Below are positions 43,740 to 52,302 of a DNA stretch of 64,000 nucleotides, piece after piece. The position numbers and the translations under genes were made by a program. The stretch covers positions 310,001 to 374,000 of the forward strand of contig NZ_VUOE01000002.1 of assembly GCF_008386635.1 (NCBI RefSeq), read 5' to 3'. The DNA is from Maribacter flavus (GTDB taxonomy: Bacteria > Bacteroidota > Bacteroidia > Flavobacteriales > Flavobacteriaceae). The stretch's first letter is position 1. The number at the start of each line of letters is the position of its first letter. The notes under the pieces are model-generated. The model did no database searches and was not told where the DNA came from. It saw only the letters and a list, made by a program, of their open reading frames with translations.

Positions 43740-44372
43740 TTACAAATCCAAAATTTTAATGTAGTTGCGATGCAGCTCAATGGAGCCCATCTGTTCCAGT
43801 TTTTTTAGCAATCTGGAAATCACCACCCTGGAGCTATGCAGTTCGTAGGCTATTTCTTGATGGGTGTTGTTGATGATGTCCCCCTTGTTGATTCTAGCCT
43901 TTTCCTTGAGATAACTGATCAAGCGGGCATCCATTTTATCGAATGCGATACTGTCTAAGGTACTCAACAATTCGTTCAGCCTTTCGTGATAGCTGTTGAA
44001 CACAAAATTTCGCCAGCTCTTGTATTTTACGGTCCATTCCTCCATTTTTTGCATGGGCACCATAATAAGCTTGCTATCGGTTTCCGTAATGGCCCTGATT
44101 TCACTTTTGGAATCTCCCATACAGCAGGCCAAGGTCATGGAGCAGGTGTCCCCTTTTTCCAAATAATACAACAGAAGCTCGTCCCCATCATTGTCCTCCC
44201 TTAGGATTTTGATGGCTCCTGAAATCAAGAGTGGCATTCCCTTGATGTAATCACCAATTTCAATGAGTTTGTATCCTTCGGGGACTTCTTTAAAGGTACC
44301 TACCTGTACGATTTCATTAATGAGATCCTTTTCAAAAATCGACCCATAACTTTCTGTAAGTTCCTGTATCAT
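43740..44372 (-). CDS. Crp/Fnr-family regulator with cysteine cluster
   Basis: 210 residues. An N-terminal cyclic-nucleotide-binding-like beta-roll (about 20-115) lacks the RxxS cAMP signature and carries C77, C83 and C84 (GDTCSMTLACCMGDS). A dimer helix (about 115-148) is followed by a C-terminal winged helix. The recognition helix SSRVVISRLLKKL aligns with CRP SRETVGRILKML: R182 and R187 are kept, while CRP Glu181 becomes Val183. It lacks the four-Cys FNR iron-sulfur pattern. It probably acts as an activator of the thirteen palindromes in this island. The cysteines suggest a thiol, persulfide, metal or redox signal; which one is not shown. Co-transcribed with the DUF983 gene, so autoregulated. 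Confidence 0.9.
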   Translation of the reverse strand: MIQELTESYGSIFEKDLINEIVQVGTFKEVPEGYKLIEIGDYIKGMPLLISGAIKILREDNDGDELLLYYLEKGDTCSMTLACCMGDSKSEIRAITETDSKLIMVPMQKMEEWTVKYKSWRNFVFNSYHERLNELLSTLDSIAFDKMDARLISYLKEKARINKGDIINNTHQEIAYELHSSRVVISRLLKKLEQMGSIELHRNYIKILDL

Positions 44373-44380
44373 TGATGAGA

Positions 44381-44770
44381 TTATTTAACCTTATCGGCAA
44401 TTTCCTTATTATAGTTGAAGAAAAAATTTGCCCAGATCGACTTTGACACGGCCGCAATCCAGGGCATGGTCAGGACCAAAACGGTCACTATGGCCCCAAA
44501 TATTCCCAAAATACTAAAATCAAGACCCAAGAGCAACGTTAGAACATATACCGCAACGGCAACCGCTACGCCTACGGCATAGGAAACATACATACTGCCA
44601 TAATAAAAACTGGGCTCTATGCTGTACTTAAGATTGCATTTGGGACAATGCTCCTTCACTTTATTGAAGTTGCTCAATTTATAGGGGTTCGCCTCTAGAA
44701 AAGCCCCTTCATGACATCTAGGACATTTTAAAAATAGAATACTATAGATTTTGGAACCTTTGCCGAACAT
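44381..44770 (-). CDS. DUF983 zinc-ribbon membrane protein
   Basis: 129 residues from ATG 44770. The open frame extends upstream to 44866, but that stretch contains the operator and -7 box, so 44770 is the start. Two CxxC pairs (CPRCHEG at 16-19, CPKCNLKY at 42-45) form a likely zinc ribbon, followed by two hydrophobic helices, the standard DUF983 plan. Function is unknown; homologues are often near cytochrome oxidase genes. First gene of an operon with the Crp/Fnr regulator 8 bp downstream. Confidence 0.85.
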   Translation of the reverse strand: MFGKGSKIYSILFLKCPRCHEGAFLEANPYKLSNFNKVKEHCPKCNLKYSIEPSFYYGSMYVSYAVGVAVAVAVYVLTLLLGLDFSILGIFGAIVTVLVLTMPWIAAVSKSIWANFFFNYNKEIADKVK

Positions 44771-44786
44771 ACCGTGTATTTTACTG

Positions 44787-44830
44787 CAAAAATAAACTAT
44801 ATAAACCGTTATCTGGGTAACTTTTGTTAC
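44787..44830 (-). promoter_or_regulatory. GTAAC-N4-GTTAC operator and -7 box, DUF983-regulator operon
   Basis: Perfect arms GTAAC-TTTT-GTTAC (44817-44830), 22 nt, then a perfect TATTTTTG (44787-44794). Site is 47-60 bp before ATG 44770, the same offset as for cydA and the first SQR gene; it makes the regulator autoregulated. Confidence 0.87.
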
Positions 44831-44916
44831 AGAGGTTTCGGCCGGATATTTAAAATTCGACCCCATTCTTTATGGAAAACTATGAATCTAAAAACGGTTC
44901 ACGCATCCCAATATCC

Positions 44917-45276
44917 CTATTTCCTCAAAATCTTGTCCATGGCTTTACCCTTGGCGAGTTCATCCACCAATTTATCCAGATAGCGTACTTTTTGCAACAG
45001 TTTGTCCTCAACTTCCTCCACGCGGTACCCACATATGACACCGGTGATTTTGGAAACATTGGGATTTAGTTTGGGAGCCTCGTCAAAAAAGGTCTCAAAA
45101 TTTGTTTTGTTCTCAATAATATTGGCCAAGGCTTCCCTATCATAACCTGTTAGCCAGAAAATTATAGTGTCCACATCCTCTTTTGTTCTCCCTTTTTTTT
45201 CGGCCTTGGCAATATAATGGGGATATACGCCTGCGAAGGACATGGTGTAGATACGGTGTTTTTTCGGTTCGGACAT
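44917..45276 (-). CDS. DUF2200 family protein
   Basis: 119 residues matching DUF2200 throughout: [56 protein letters not shown]. Small soluble protein of unknown function, common in bacteria as a single gene. It lies outside the operator-controlled set: no palindrome is found upstream. It ends 147 bp before the DUF983 start. Confidence 0.88.
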   Translation of the reverse strand: MSEPKKHRIYTMSFAGVYPHYIAKAEKKGRTKEDVDTIIFWLTGYDREALANIIENKTNFETFFDEAPKLNPNVSKITGVICGYRVEEVEDKLLQKVRYLDKLVDELAKGKAMDKILRK

Positions 45277-45299
45277 AGGAAATAGTGGATATTTTTATG

Positions 45300-46100
45300 T
45301 TACAGCTCTCTGAGCCATATGTTTCTAAAACTTATCGGTTCACTGGGGTCGCCGTGTGCCTGAAGTCGGATAGGGGATGGGCCATGTTTTCTATAGCTTG
45401 GTGGGCCTATCCAAGGGGTGATTCCCTTAAGTTCGTAATTGTTCTGAACCAAAACCCCATTGTGAAATGCCGTAACACTTGCGGCCGATTTTAGTGTGCC
45501 ATCCTCATTAAAACGTGGGCCTTTCCAAACGATGTCATAGGTCTGCCACTCGCCGGGTTTTCTGGCGGCATTGGCCAATGGAATGGATTGTTTGTACATA
45601 GACCCTACCTGGCCATTGACGTAGGTATCGTTATCGTAGTTGTCCAATATCTGTATTTCATACCCGTCCTCGAACAACCCGGTTTCATCAAGTCCCAGAT
45701 AGGCTAGGAAAATTCCGCTATTGCCCCTGCTTTGGCCTTCGCCCGTAATATTCTCAGGGATTAGGTATTCCAAATGCAATTGGTAATCCAGGTAGCTGTC
45801 TCTCGTCGTGAGACTACCTGCTTTTTTATTGACGGTCATAATGCCGTTTTCCACCTTCCAAGTTTCGGAATTTTCAGGGTTGTCATAGGTCCACTTTTCT
45901 AAATCGGTTCCGTCAAAAAGTACAACCGCATCGGACGGTGGCTCGCCGTAGCATTTCCCGGCATCCACTTTGGGAGGAACGGGTTCATACACTTCTGTTT
46001 TTTGGGATTCCTTGTATAGTTTTTCCCAGTCTGGTTCTTGGGAGAAACTTAGTATTGAAGTTGAAAAGGCGATTATCGCAAGGGCTAATTTTATTTTCAC
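45300..46100 (-). CDS. DUF1080 (3-keto-disaccharide hydrolase-like) secreted protein
   Basis: 266 residues with a signal peptide (1-20, ending SILSFS) and a DUF1080 concanavalin-like beta-sandwich (about 55-264). Landmarks are VVLFDGTDLEKWTY, NSGIFLAYLG and the closing ISFRNIWLREL. Members hydrolyse 3-keto-glycosides or bind sugars in the periplasm. It lies 23 bp downstream of nothing on its strand and 23 bp upstream of DUF2200, so the two may be co-transcribed. Confidence 0.87.
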   Translation of the reverse strand: MKIKLALAIIAFSTSILSFSQEPDWEKLYKESQKTEVYEPVPPKVDAGKCYGEPPSDAVVLFDGTDLEKWTYDNPENSETWKVENGIMTVNKKAGSLTTRDSYLDYQLHLEYLIPENITGEGQSRGNSGIFLAYLGLDETGLFEDGYEIQILDNYDNDTYVNGQVGSMYKQSIPLANAARKPGEWQTYDIVWKGPRFNEDGTLKSAASVTAFHNGVLVQNNYELKGITPWIGPPSYRKHGPSPIRLQAHGDPSEPISFRNIWLREL

Positions 46101-46398
46101 GAATGGTACTATTTAAGGGTTATTTCACGTATGTTTCCACTGTCAAAAAGGTTTCAAATCTAGAATTAGATCCTACGTTGATAATCACAAGATAGCAATT
46201 CGCACTAAGAAATCAAGATCGGTTCTTTCCTTTAGTAAGTATTGATTTAACTTATTTAGTTCTGGGTTACAAATTATGATTAATTCAAAAATAATCCCAA
46301 GAACTATGATTTGGATAAAAATAGAATGGAAACCTTTCTAAAAATCTGTAATTGGGAATTAAGTTTTTATCTTAGTTAGGCTTGAAATTTATAAGTAT

Positions 46399-49300
46399 AT
46401 GGCTTTAAAAGTAGCGATTAAACATTACACCCGATACAAATACGACAGAAGGGTCAATCTGTCCCCCCACATATTTAGACTGCGACCGGCTCCGCATAGC
46501 AGAACGCCCATTGAGGCGTATTCGATCAAAATAAAGCCGGAAAACCATTTTTTCAACTGGCAACAGGATCCCTTTGGGAATTATTTGGCCCGTTTGGTCT
46601 TTCCTGAAAAAACGGACGAACTTTCCATTGATGTGGAAATCATTGCCGATATGAAGACCATCAATCCCTTCGATTTTTTCGTGGAGGAATCAGTGGAGAA
46701 TTTTCCTTTCACCTATAAACCCGAACTGAAAAAGGAACTGTTGCCCTATCTTGAAATTACGGAAGAAGGGCCCCTGTTACAGGAATGGTTATCCAAAATA
46801 GACAAAACACCCAGACGCAGTATCGATTTTTTAACGAGTCTCAATCAAGGCCTTTACAAGTATTTGAACTATACGATCCGTATGGAACCGGGCGTCCAGA
46901 CCTGCGAGGAAACCTTGGCCAGAAAGTTGGGTTCCTGTAGGGATTTTGCCTGGCTGTTGGTACAGACCCTTAGGCATTTGGGCCTTGCGGCCCGTTTCGT
47001 TTCGGGGTATTTGGTACAGTTGAAGGCCGATGAAAAATCCCTGGACGGTCCGTCCGGTCCCGAAGAGGATTTCACCGATCTGCACGCCTGGGCCGAGGTA
47101 TATCTCCCCGGTGCTGGGTGGATAGGCTTGGATGCCACTTCCGGTCTGTTGGCGGGGGAAGGACATATCCCACTGGCCTGTACGCCATCCTTTGAAAGTG
47201 CCGCTCCGGTATATGGACTCACTGATCCCTGCGAAACCCAATTCGAGTTCGAGAATTCCGTAACCCGAATCTTTGAATCCCCCCGCGTGACAAAACCGTA
47301 TACGGAAGATCAGTGGCAGGCCATTTACAACCTTGGCTTTGCCGTGGAGGAAGAATTGCAGGAAAACGATGTACGGCTCACGATGGGAGGGGAGCCCACT
47401 TTTGTATCCATAGACGACATGGAATCCGAGGAATGGAATACCGCTGCGGATGGTGCGCATAAACGTCAATTGGCCAGTTCCCTCTCGGTCAGATTATTGG
47501 AAACTTTTGGCAAAGGCGGGATGCTGCACCATGCCCAGGGAAAATGGTATCCCGGCGAGGCCCTCCCAAGGTGGTTGATCGGGGTACATTGGCGAAAGGA
47601 CGGCGATACCATTTGGAAGGAACCCGATTTATTGGCATCCTTCACCAAAAAATATGAGCTGCCGAATGATATTACCTCCAAATTTCTAAAAACCCTTACT
47701 ACCTATTTGAAGTGTCCTGATGATTCCATTATCCCGGCTTACGAGGATGCCTTTTACTTTTTGTGGGAGGAACGGAAACTACCCGTGGATATCGACCCAA
47801 AGAAATACGACGAAAAGGATTCTGCCTTACGTAAGAAATTGGGCGAAGTGCTGGAACAGGGTGTCGGGAAAAGTGTTGGGCATGTATTGCCATTGAGTAA
47901 AAAAGGGAATCGGTGGATTACAAATCCGTGGAAATTTCGGGGAACACATCTCTTTTTAAGTCCCGGGAATTCGCCCATAGGACTGCGTTTGCCGTTGGAA
48001 TCCCTGCCCAAAAATCCGGAGATACCCTCGGAACCCACGGCAGAACCGGAATTGTTCGAGGCCAAACCACATCTAAAACCGTATGCCTCAGATTTGAATG
48101 AACGGTTGAAAAGTGATGTAATAAATTCCGATAAAAAACATCCGTACGTTCGTACCGCCATTTGCGCCGAAGTACGGGAGGATAAATTGTTTTTATTCCT
48201 GCCTCCCTTGGACAGTGCCGATGATTTCTTGGATTTGGTGGCCAGTATCGAGGCAACGGCCAAGGAGCTTCAAGTGCCCGTTATTCTGGAAGGATATGAA
48301 CCTCCTAGGGACAACCGATTGGAAGTTTTAAAAGTTACCCCGGATCCGGGCGTTATTGAGGTGAACGTGCATCCTGCCAACAATTGGAAGGAACTGACCG
48401 AAAATACCCTTAAACTCTACGAGGAAGCGAAAAAATCGCGCCTAGGTACTGAAAAATTCATGTTGGACGGCAAGCACACCGGTACAGGCGGTGGAAACCA
48501 CGTCACCCTTGGCGGACCCACGCCCGGCGACAGTCCGTTGTTGCGAAACCCGCAATTGTTGCGCAGCTTGCTTACCTTTTGGCAGCACCATCCCGGGCTT
48601 TCCTACCTGTTTTCAGGAGCGTTTATTGGACCTACGAGTCAGGCGCCCCGTGTTGATGAGGCGCGTTTGGAGAATTTGTACGAATTGGAAATCGCCTTTT
48701 CGCAAATCCCGGAGGACAAGGAAGTTCCTTTTTGGTTGACGGACCGACTCTTTAGGCATTTGTTAACTGATATCACAGGAAATACCCACAGGGCCGAGTT
48801 CTGTATCGATAAACTATACTCGCCCGATTCTTCTTCTGGGCGGTTGGGCATTCTGGAACTTAGGGCCTTTGATATGCCTCCACACGCCCAAATGAGCCTG
48901 ATGCAAATGTTATTGGTACGCACCTTGGTCTCCTGGTTTTGGAAAAAACCATATAAACATGATTTGGTACGTTGGGGTACGGAACTGCATGACAAATTCC
49001 TTTTGGAACACTATGTAAAAGAGGATATTAGGGATATAGTGGGGCAGTTGAACGAGGCGGGATATCCCTTTAAATTGGATTGGTTCGACCCATTTTTTGA
49101 ATTTAGGTTTCCCCTGTATGGCATGGTTGAGATCAACGGGATGCAATTGGAGCTACGCATGGCCATTGAGCCCTGGAATGTCCTGGGCGAAGAGATGTCC
49201 GGAAGGGGAACGGCGCGGTATGTGGATTCCTCCTTGGAACGGGTACAGGTAAAATTGAAAAACTTTACGGAACAACGTTATACCTTAACGTGCAACGGAA

Positions 49301-49722
49301 TCAAGGTGGAATTAAGCCCAACGGGAACCAAAGGGGAATATGTGGCTGGGGTACGGTTTAAGGCATGGCAACCTTGGTCCGCCCTGCATCCCACCATAGG
49401 TGTGGATACACCCTTGGTTTTTGATATTGTGGATGACTGGAACAAAAAATCGATTGGGGGCTGTACCTATTTTGTTTCGCATCCGGGAGGCCGTTCCTAC
49501 GATACCTATCCGGTAAATAGTTATGAGGCGGAATCTAGAAGAATTAACCGTTTTTGGGAGTTTGGCCATACCCAAGGTGAAGTTGTACCGATGGAAGTCG
49601 TTCCTTCATCAAATTTTGCTGGTAGAATGGTACAACCTAAGTCGGCTTCCAATACATTTGCATACAAAGAGATACCTATAAATCCGGAATATCCGCATGT
49701 AACGGATTTAAGAAAGAAGTAA
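46399..49722 (+). CDS. Transglutaminase-like protein with DUF2126
   Basis: 1107 residues. Residues 1-290 are a bacterial transglutaminase-like module (N-terminal beta domain, then catalytic C180 in GSCRDFAW, H229 in DLHAWAEV and D245 in GLDATSG). Residues about 310-1100 are DUF2126, with the glycine-rich KHTGTGGGNHVTLGGPTPGD block and ITGNTHRAEFCIDKLYSPDS. DUF2126 has been proposed to be a carboxylate-amine ligase-like domain. No signal peptide. First of a three-gene operon with ATP-grasp/alpha-E and a second transglutaminase, predicted by others to make or modify a peptide; the actual product is unknown. Confidence 0.9.
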   Translation: MALKVAIKHYTRYKYDRRVNLSPHIFRLRPAPHSRTPIEAYSIKIKPENHFFNWQQDPFGNYLARLVFPEKTDELSIDVEIIADMKTINPFDFFVEESVENFPFTYKPELKKELLPYLEITEEGPLLQEWLSKIDKTPRRSIDFLTSLNQGLYKYLNYTIRMEPGVQTCEETLARKLGSCRDFAWLLVQTLRHLGLAARFVSGYLVQLKADEKSLDGPSGPEEDFTDLHAWAEVYLPGAGWIGLDATSGLLAGEGHIPLACTPSFESAAPVYGLTDPCETQFEFENSVTRIFESPRVTKPYTEDQWQAIYNLGFAVEEELQENDVRLTMGGEPTFVSIDDMESEEWNTAADGAHKRQLASSLSVRLLETFGKGGMLHHAQGKWYPGEALPRWLIGVHWRKDGDTIWKEPDLLASFTKKYELPNDITSKFLKTLTTYLKCPDDSIIPAYEDAFYFLWEERKLPVDIDPKKYDEKDSALRKKLGEVLEQGVGKSVGHVLPLSKKGNRWITNPWKFRGTHLFLSPGNSPIGLRLPLESLPKNPEIPSEPTAEPELFEAKPHLKPYASDLNERLKSDVINSDKKHPYVRTAICAEVREDKLFLFLPPLDSADDFLDLVASIEATAKELQVPVILEGYEPPRDNRLEVLKVTPDPGVIEVNVHPANNWKELTENTLKLYEEAKKSRLGTEKFMLDGKHTGTGGGNHVTLGGPTPGDSPLLRNPQLLRSLLTFWQHHPGLSYLFSGAFIGPTSQAPRVDEARLENLYELEIAFSQIPEDKEVPFWLTDRLFRHLLTDITGNTHRAEFCIDKLYSPDSSSGRLGILELRAFDMPPHAQMSLMQMLLVRTLVSWFWKKPYKHDLVRWGTELHDKFLLEHYVKEDIRDIVGQLNEAGYPFKLDWFDPFFEFRFPLYGMVEINGMQLELRMAIEPWNVLGEEMSGRGTARYVDSSLERVQVKLKNFTEQRYTLTCNGIKVELSPTGTKGEYVAGVRFKAWQPWSALHPTIGVDTPLVFDIVDDWNKKSIGGCTYFVSHPGGRSYDTYPVNSYEAESRRINRFWEFGHTQGEVVPMEVVPSSNFAGRMVQPKSASNTFAYKEIPINPEYPHVTDLRKK

Positions 49723-49735
49723 TTAGCAGATTTTA

Positions 49736-52300
49736 ATGTCCACAACTACGAAGGCGAGCTGGTTAAATACCTATGAAACAAAGTTTGGGAACGACGAGTT
49801 GTTCACCGCAAATAATGATGTAAAGACCTATTGGAAAAAGCTGTTCACGGGCTTTGATAAATTAGGAGAAAACGGACTTTCCGGACGCCAAAAGGATATC
49901 GATTGGTTGCTCTTGGAAAATGGGGTCACCTATAACGTATACAATGACCCGCAGGGAATGCACAGGCCATGGAACCTGAATGTAGTTCCCTTGGTCATGC
50001 ACCGGAACGAATGGCAAAATGTGGAGGCCGGACTAAAGCAACGGGCGGAGTTGTTGAACCTTGTACTGAAGGATGCCTATGGGGAACGAAGATTGATCAA
50101 GGACGGCATCATACCGCACGAAATTATCTACGGTCACAGGGGGTTTTTGCGCCAGTGTGCCGGAATCGAATATACTACGGAAAAGCTCCTTTCAATTTAT
50201 GCGGCCGATTTGGCCCGTGGAACGGACGGTCGTCTTTGGGTGGTGAACGATAGGACCGAGGCCCCTTCCGGTATGGGCTATGCATTGGAAAACCGGTCCA
50301 CCACAAGTAGGATTCTTCCGGAGATGTACTCCAAAATGAACGTGACCCGATTGTCCACCTTTTTTAAGGAGTTCCATCAGATGTTGATACATGCCGCACC
50401 CGGAAAAAAGGACAATCCAAATATTGTAATCCTTACCCCAGGATCACATAACGAAACCTATTTTGAACACGCCTACATGGCATCTTTTTTAGGATACCCA
50501 CTCGTGCAGGGTAATGATTTAGTGGTGCGCGATGGATTCCTTTGGATGAAGTCCTTACAGGGCCTTAAAAAGATAGATGTGGTATTGCGTAGGGTCGATG
50601 ATGCCTTTTCGGACCCCTTGGAACTGCGGGAGGATTCGCACCTAGGGGTCGCAGGATTGTTGGATGTAGTCCGAAGAAAAAATGTATCCGTCATTAACCC
50701 TGTAGGCAGCGGGGTCATTGAAAACCCCGGTTTGATTCCCTTCATGCATGCCATTTCCAAATACTTTTTAAACGAAGATCTAATACTTCCGCAAATTGCT
50801 TCCTGGTGGTGCGGGCAGGAAAAGGAAAAGAACTACGTACTAAATAACCTCTCCAATTTGGTGGTCAAGCGCATAGACCGCACCAATAGGGAGAGCATTT
50901 ATTTCGGCAAGTTTTTGAGCGATAGCGAATTGGAGTCCTTAAAAGCGCAAATATTGGAGAGGCCCTATAGGTTCGTGGCCCAAGAACAAATCAATTTCTC
51001 TACGGCGCCCAATCTATCGGGAAACATCCTGGAGCCTAGAAACGTGGTGACGCGGGCTTTTTCCATTGCATCGGGCGACCAATACAGTGTCATGCCCGGC
51101 GGATTGGTACGGGTAGCACCGGACAGTAGGACCGTACGGGTTTCCAATCAAAGGGGAGGTACAAGCAAGGATTTTTGGGTGGTTGAGGACCAAGTGGTTA
51201 AGGAGGATAAAAATAAAAATTGGGAACAGAAATCGGCTATAGCCATATCCGGTCTGGACGATTTGCCAAGCCTTACGGCCGAAAACCTATATTGGGCCGG
51301 CCGTTATGTGGGTAGAACCCTCGTAAATGCCCGATTTATAAGAACGGTAATGCGTCAGTTGGCCATGGTGCAGAACAGGGATGAAAAGCCGGAAGCCCTA
51401 AAACTACAAGTACTTTTAAAGACCGTTACCCATTTAACGGGCACCTATCCCGGCTTTGCCGAAAAAAACAAGGATGGCAATCCGGCCATGGACAGTCCCT
51501 ATGAGGAAATGCTTTCTGTTATTCGGGACAAAAACAGGGTGGGTAGTTTGGCCCATACTATTGGAATGTTCAGTAATTCCTACTATTCCATTCGGAACCT
51601 GTGGTCTTCGGATATGTGGCGGGTCTTTGAGAACATCCAAAAACTATGGCAGGGCTTTTTGGAGGACGAGAATCCGTCCATTCTAAAAATTCTAAAAGTC
51701 CTGAACCAACTGATTACCCGCTTAATCGCCTTTATGGGACTTATCGAGGAAAGTATCATGGTACAGCAAGGACTTTTACTTTATTTCATAGGTCTGCAAT
51801 TGGAACAAAGTATGTTGACCATATCCAAATGCCGTTCCTTGTTGGCCGTAAAATATGAATCGCAGGTAGAGTATGATCTTTTGGAGTATCTGCTTACGAG
51901 TCATGAAAGCTTGAATATTTACAGATATAGTTATCGGTCGCACATACAATTGGAACATGTACTGGATTTGGTGATTTTGGACGTGGAATATGCAAGGTCC
52001 CTCACGTTTATGATCAAAAGACTTCAAAAGGATATCGCTCGGTTGCCACACTCCAGAAAGGACCAACAGCTTACCAGTTACCAGAAATATGTTTTTAGCG
52101 CATTTTCCAAGTTACGACTATCGGAATCGAACAAATTGTGCATGACAAAATCCAAGAACGATGTGGTCAGGGAGGATTTGGACAGTCTTCTCGGGGAGCT
52201 TTCCGATCTGTTATATAAAACTTCCCAATCCTTAACGAGCACCTATTTCAACCACACGGATAGACAGACGCAAATGTTCACCCAGTCATTTCCCATTTAA
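49736..52300 (+). CDS. Circularly permuted ATP-grasp fused to alpha-E domain
   Basis: 854 residues. Residues about 70-480 form the circularly permuted type 2 ATP-grasp (GHRGFLRQCAGI, LWVVNDRTEAPSGMGYALEN, ILTPGSHNETYFEHAYMA, LPQIASWWCG). Residues about 520-845 form the helical alpha-E domain (LYWAGRYVGRTLVNARFIR, SYYSIRNLWSSDMWRVFENI). These two are often separate genes; here they are fused. ATP-grasp enzymes join a carboxylate to an amine using ATP. It is 13 bp after the DUF2126 gene and 2 bp before the second transglutaminase gene. Confidence 0.92.
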   Translation: MSTTTKASWLNTYETKFGNDELFTANNDVKTYWKKLFTGFDKLGENGLSGRQKDIDWLLLENGVTYNVYNDPQGMHRPWNLNVVPLVMHRNEWQNVEAGLKQRAELLNLVLKDAYGERRLIKDGIIPHEIIYGHRGFLRQCAGIEYTTEKLLSIYAADLARGTDGRLWVVNDRTEAPSGMGYALENRSTTSRILPEMYSKMNVTRLSTFFKEFHQMLIHAAPGKKDNPNIVILTPGSHNETYFEHAYMASFLGYPLVQGNDLVVRDGFLWMKSLQGLKKIDVVLRRVDDAFSDPLELREDSHLGVAGLLDVVRRKNVSVINPVGSGVIENPGLIPFMHAISKYFLNEDLILPQIASWWCGQEKEKNYVLNNLSNLVVKRIDRTNRESIYFGKFLSDSELESLKAQILERPYRFVAQEQINFSTAPNLSGNILEPRNVVTRAFSIASGDQYSVMPGGLVRVAPDSRTVRVSNQRGGTSKDFWVVEDQVVKEDKNKNWEQKSAIAISGLDDLPSLTAENLYWAGRYVGRTLVNARFIRTVMRQLAMVQNRDEKPEALKLQVLLKTVTHLTGTYPGFAEKNKDGNPAMDSPYEEMLSVIRDKNRVGSLAHTIGMFSNSYYSIRNLWSSDMWRVFENIQKLWQGFLEDENPSILKILKVLNQLITRLIAFMGLIEESIMVQQGLLLYFIGLQLEQSMLTISKCRSLLAVKYESQVEYDLLEYLLTSHESLNIYRYSYRSHIQLEHVLDLVILDVEYARSLTFMIKRLQKDIARLPHSRKDQQLTSYQKYVFSAFSKLRLSESNKLCMTKSKNDVVREDLDSLLGELSDLLYKTSQSLTSTYFNHTDRQTQMFTQSFPI

Positions 52301-52302
52301 GC

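Noticed and set aside
44771..44866. N-terminal extension of the DUF983 protein
   Set aside because: The extension contains the operator and -7 box; the domain begins at ATG 44770.
46264..46271. GTTAC half-site upstream of the DUF2126 gene
   Set aside because: No matching GTAAC arm at four bases and no -7 box at 22 nt.
47754..48263. Long antisense frames within the DUF2126, ATP-grasp and CstB-like genes
   Set aside because: They mirror codon usage of the real genes on the opposite strand and match no family.
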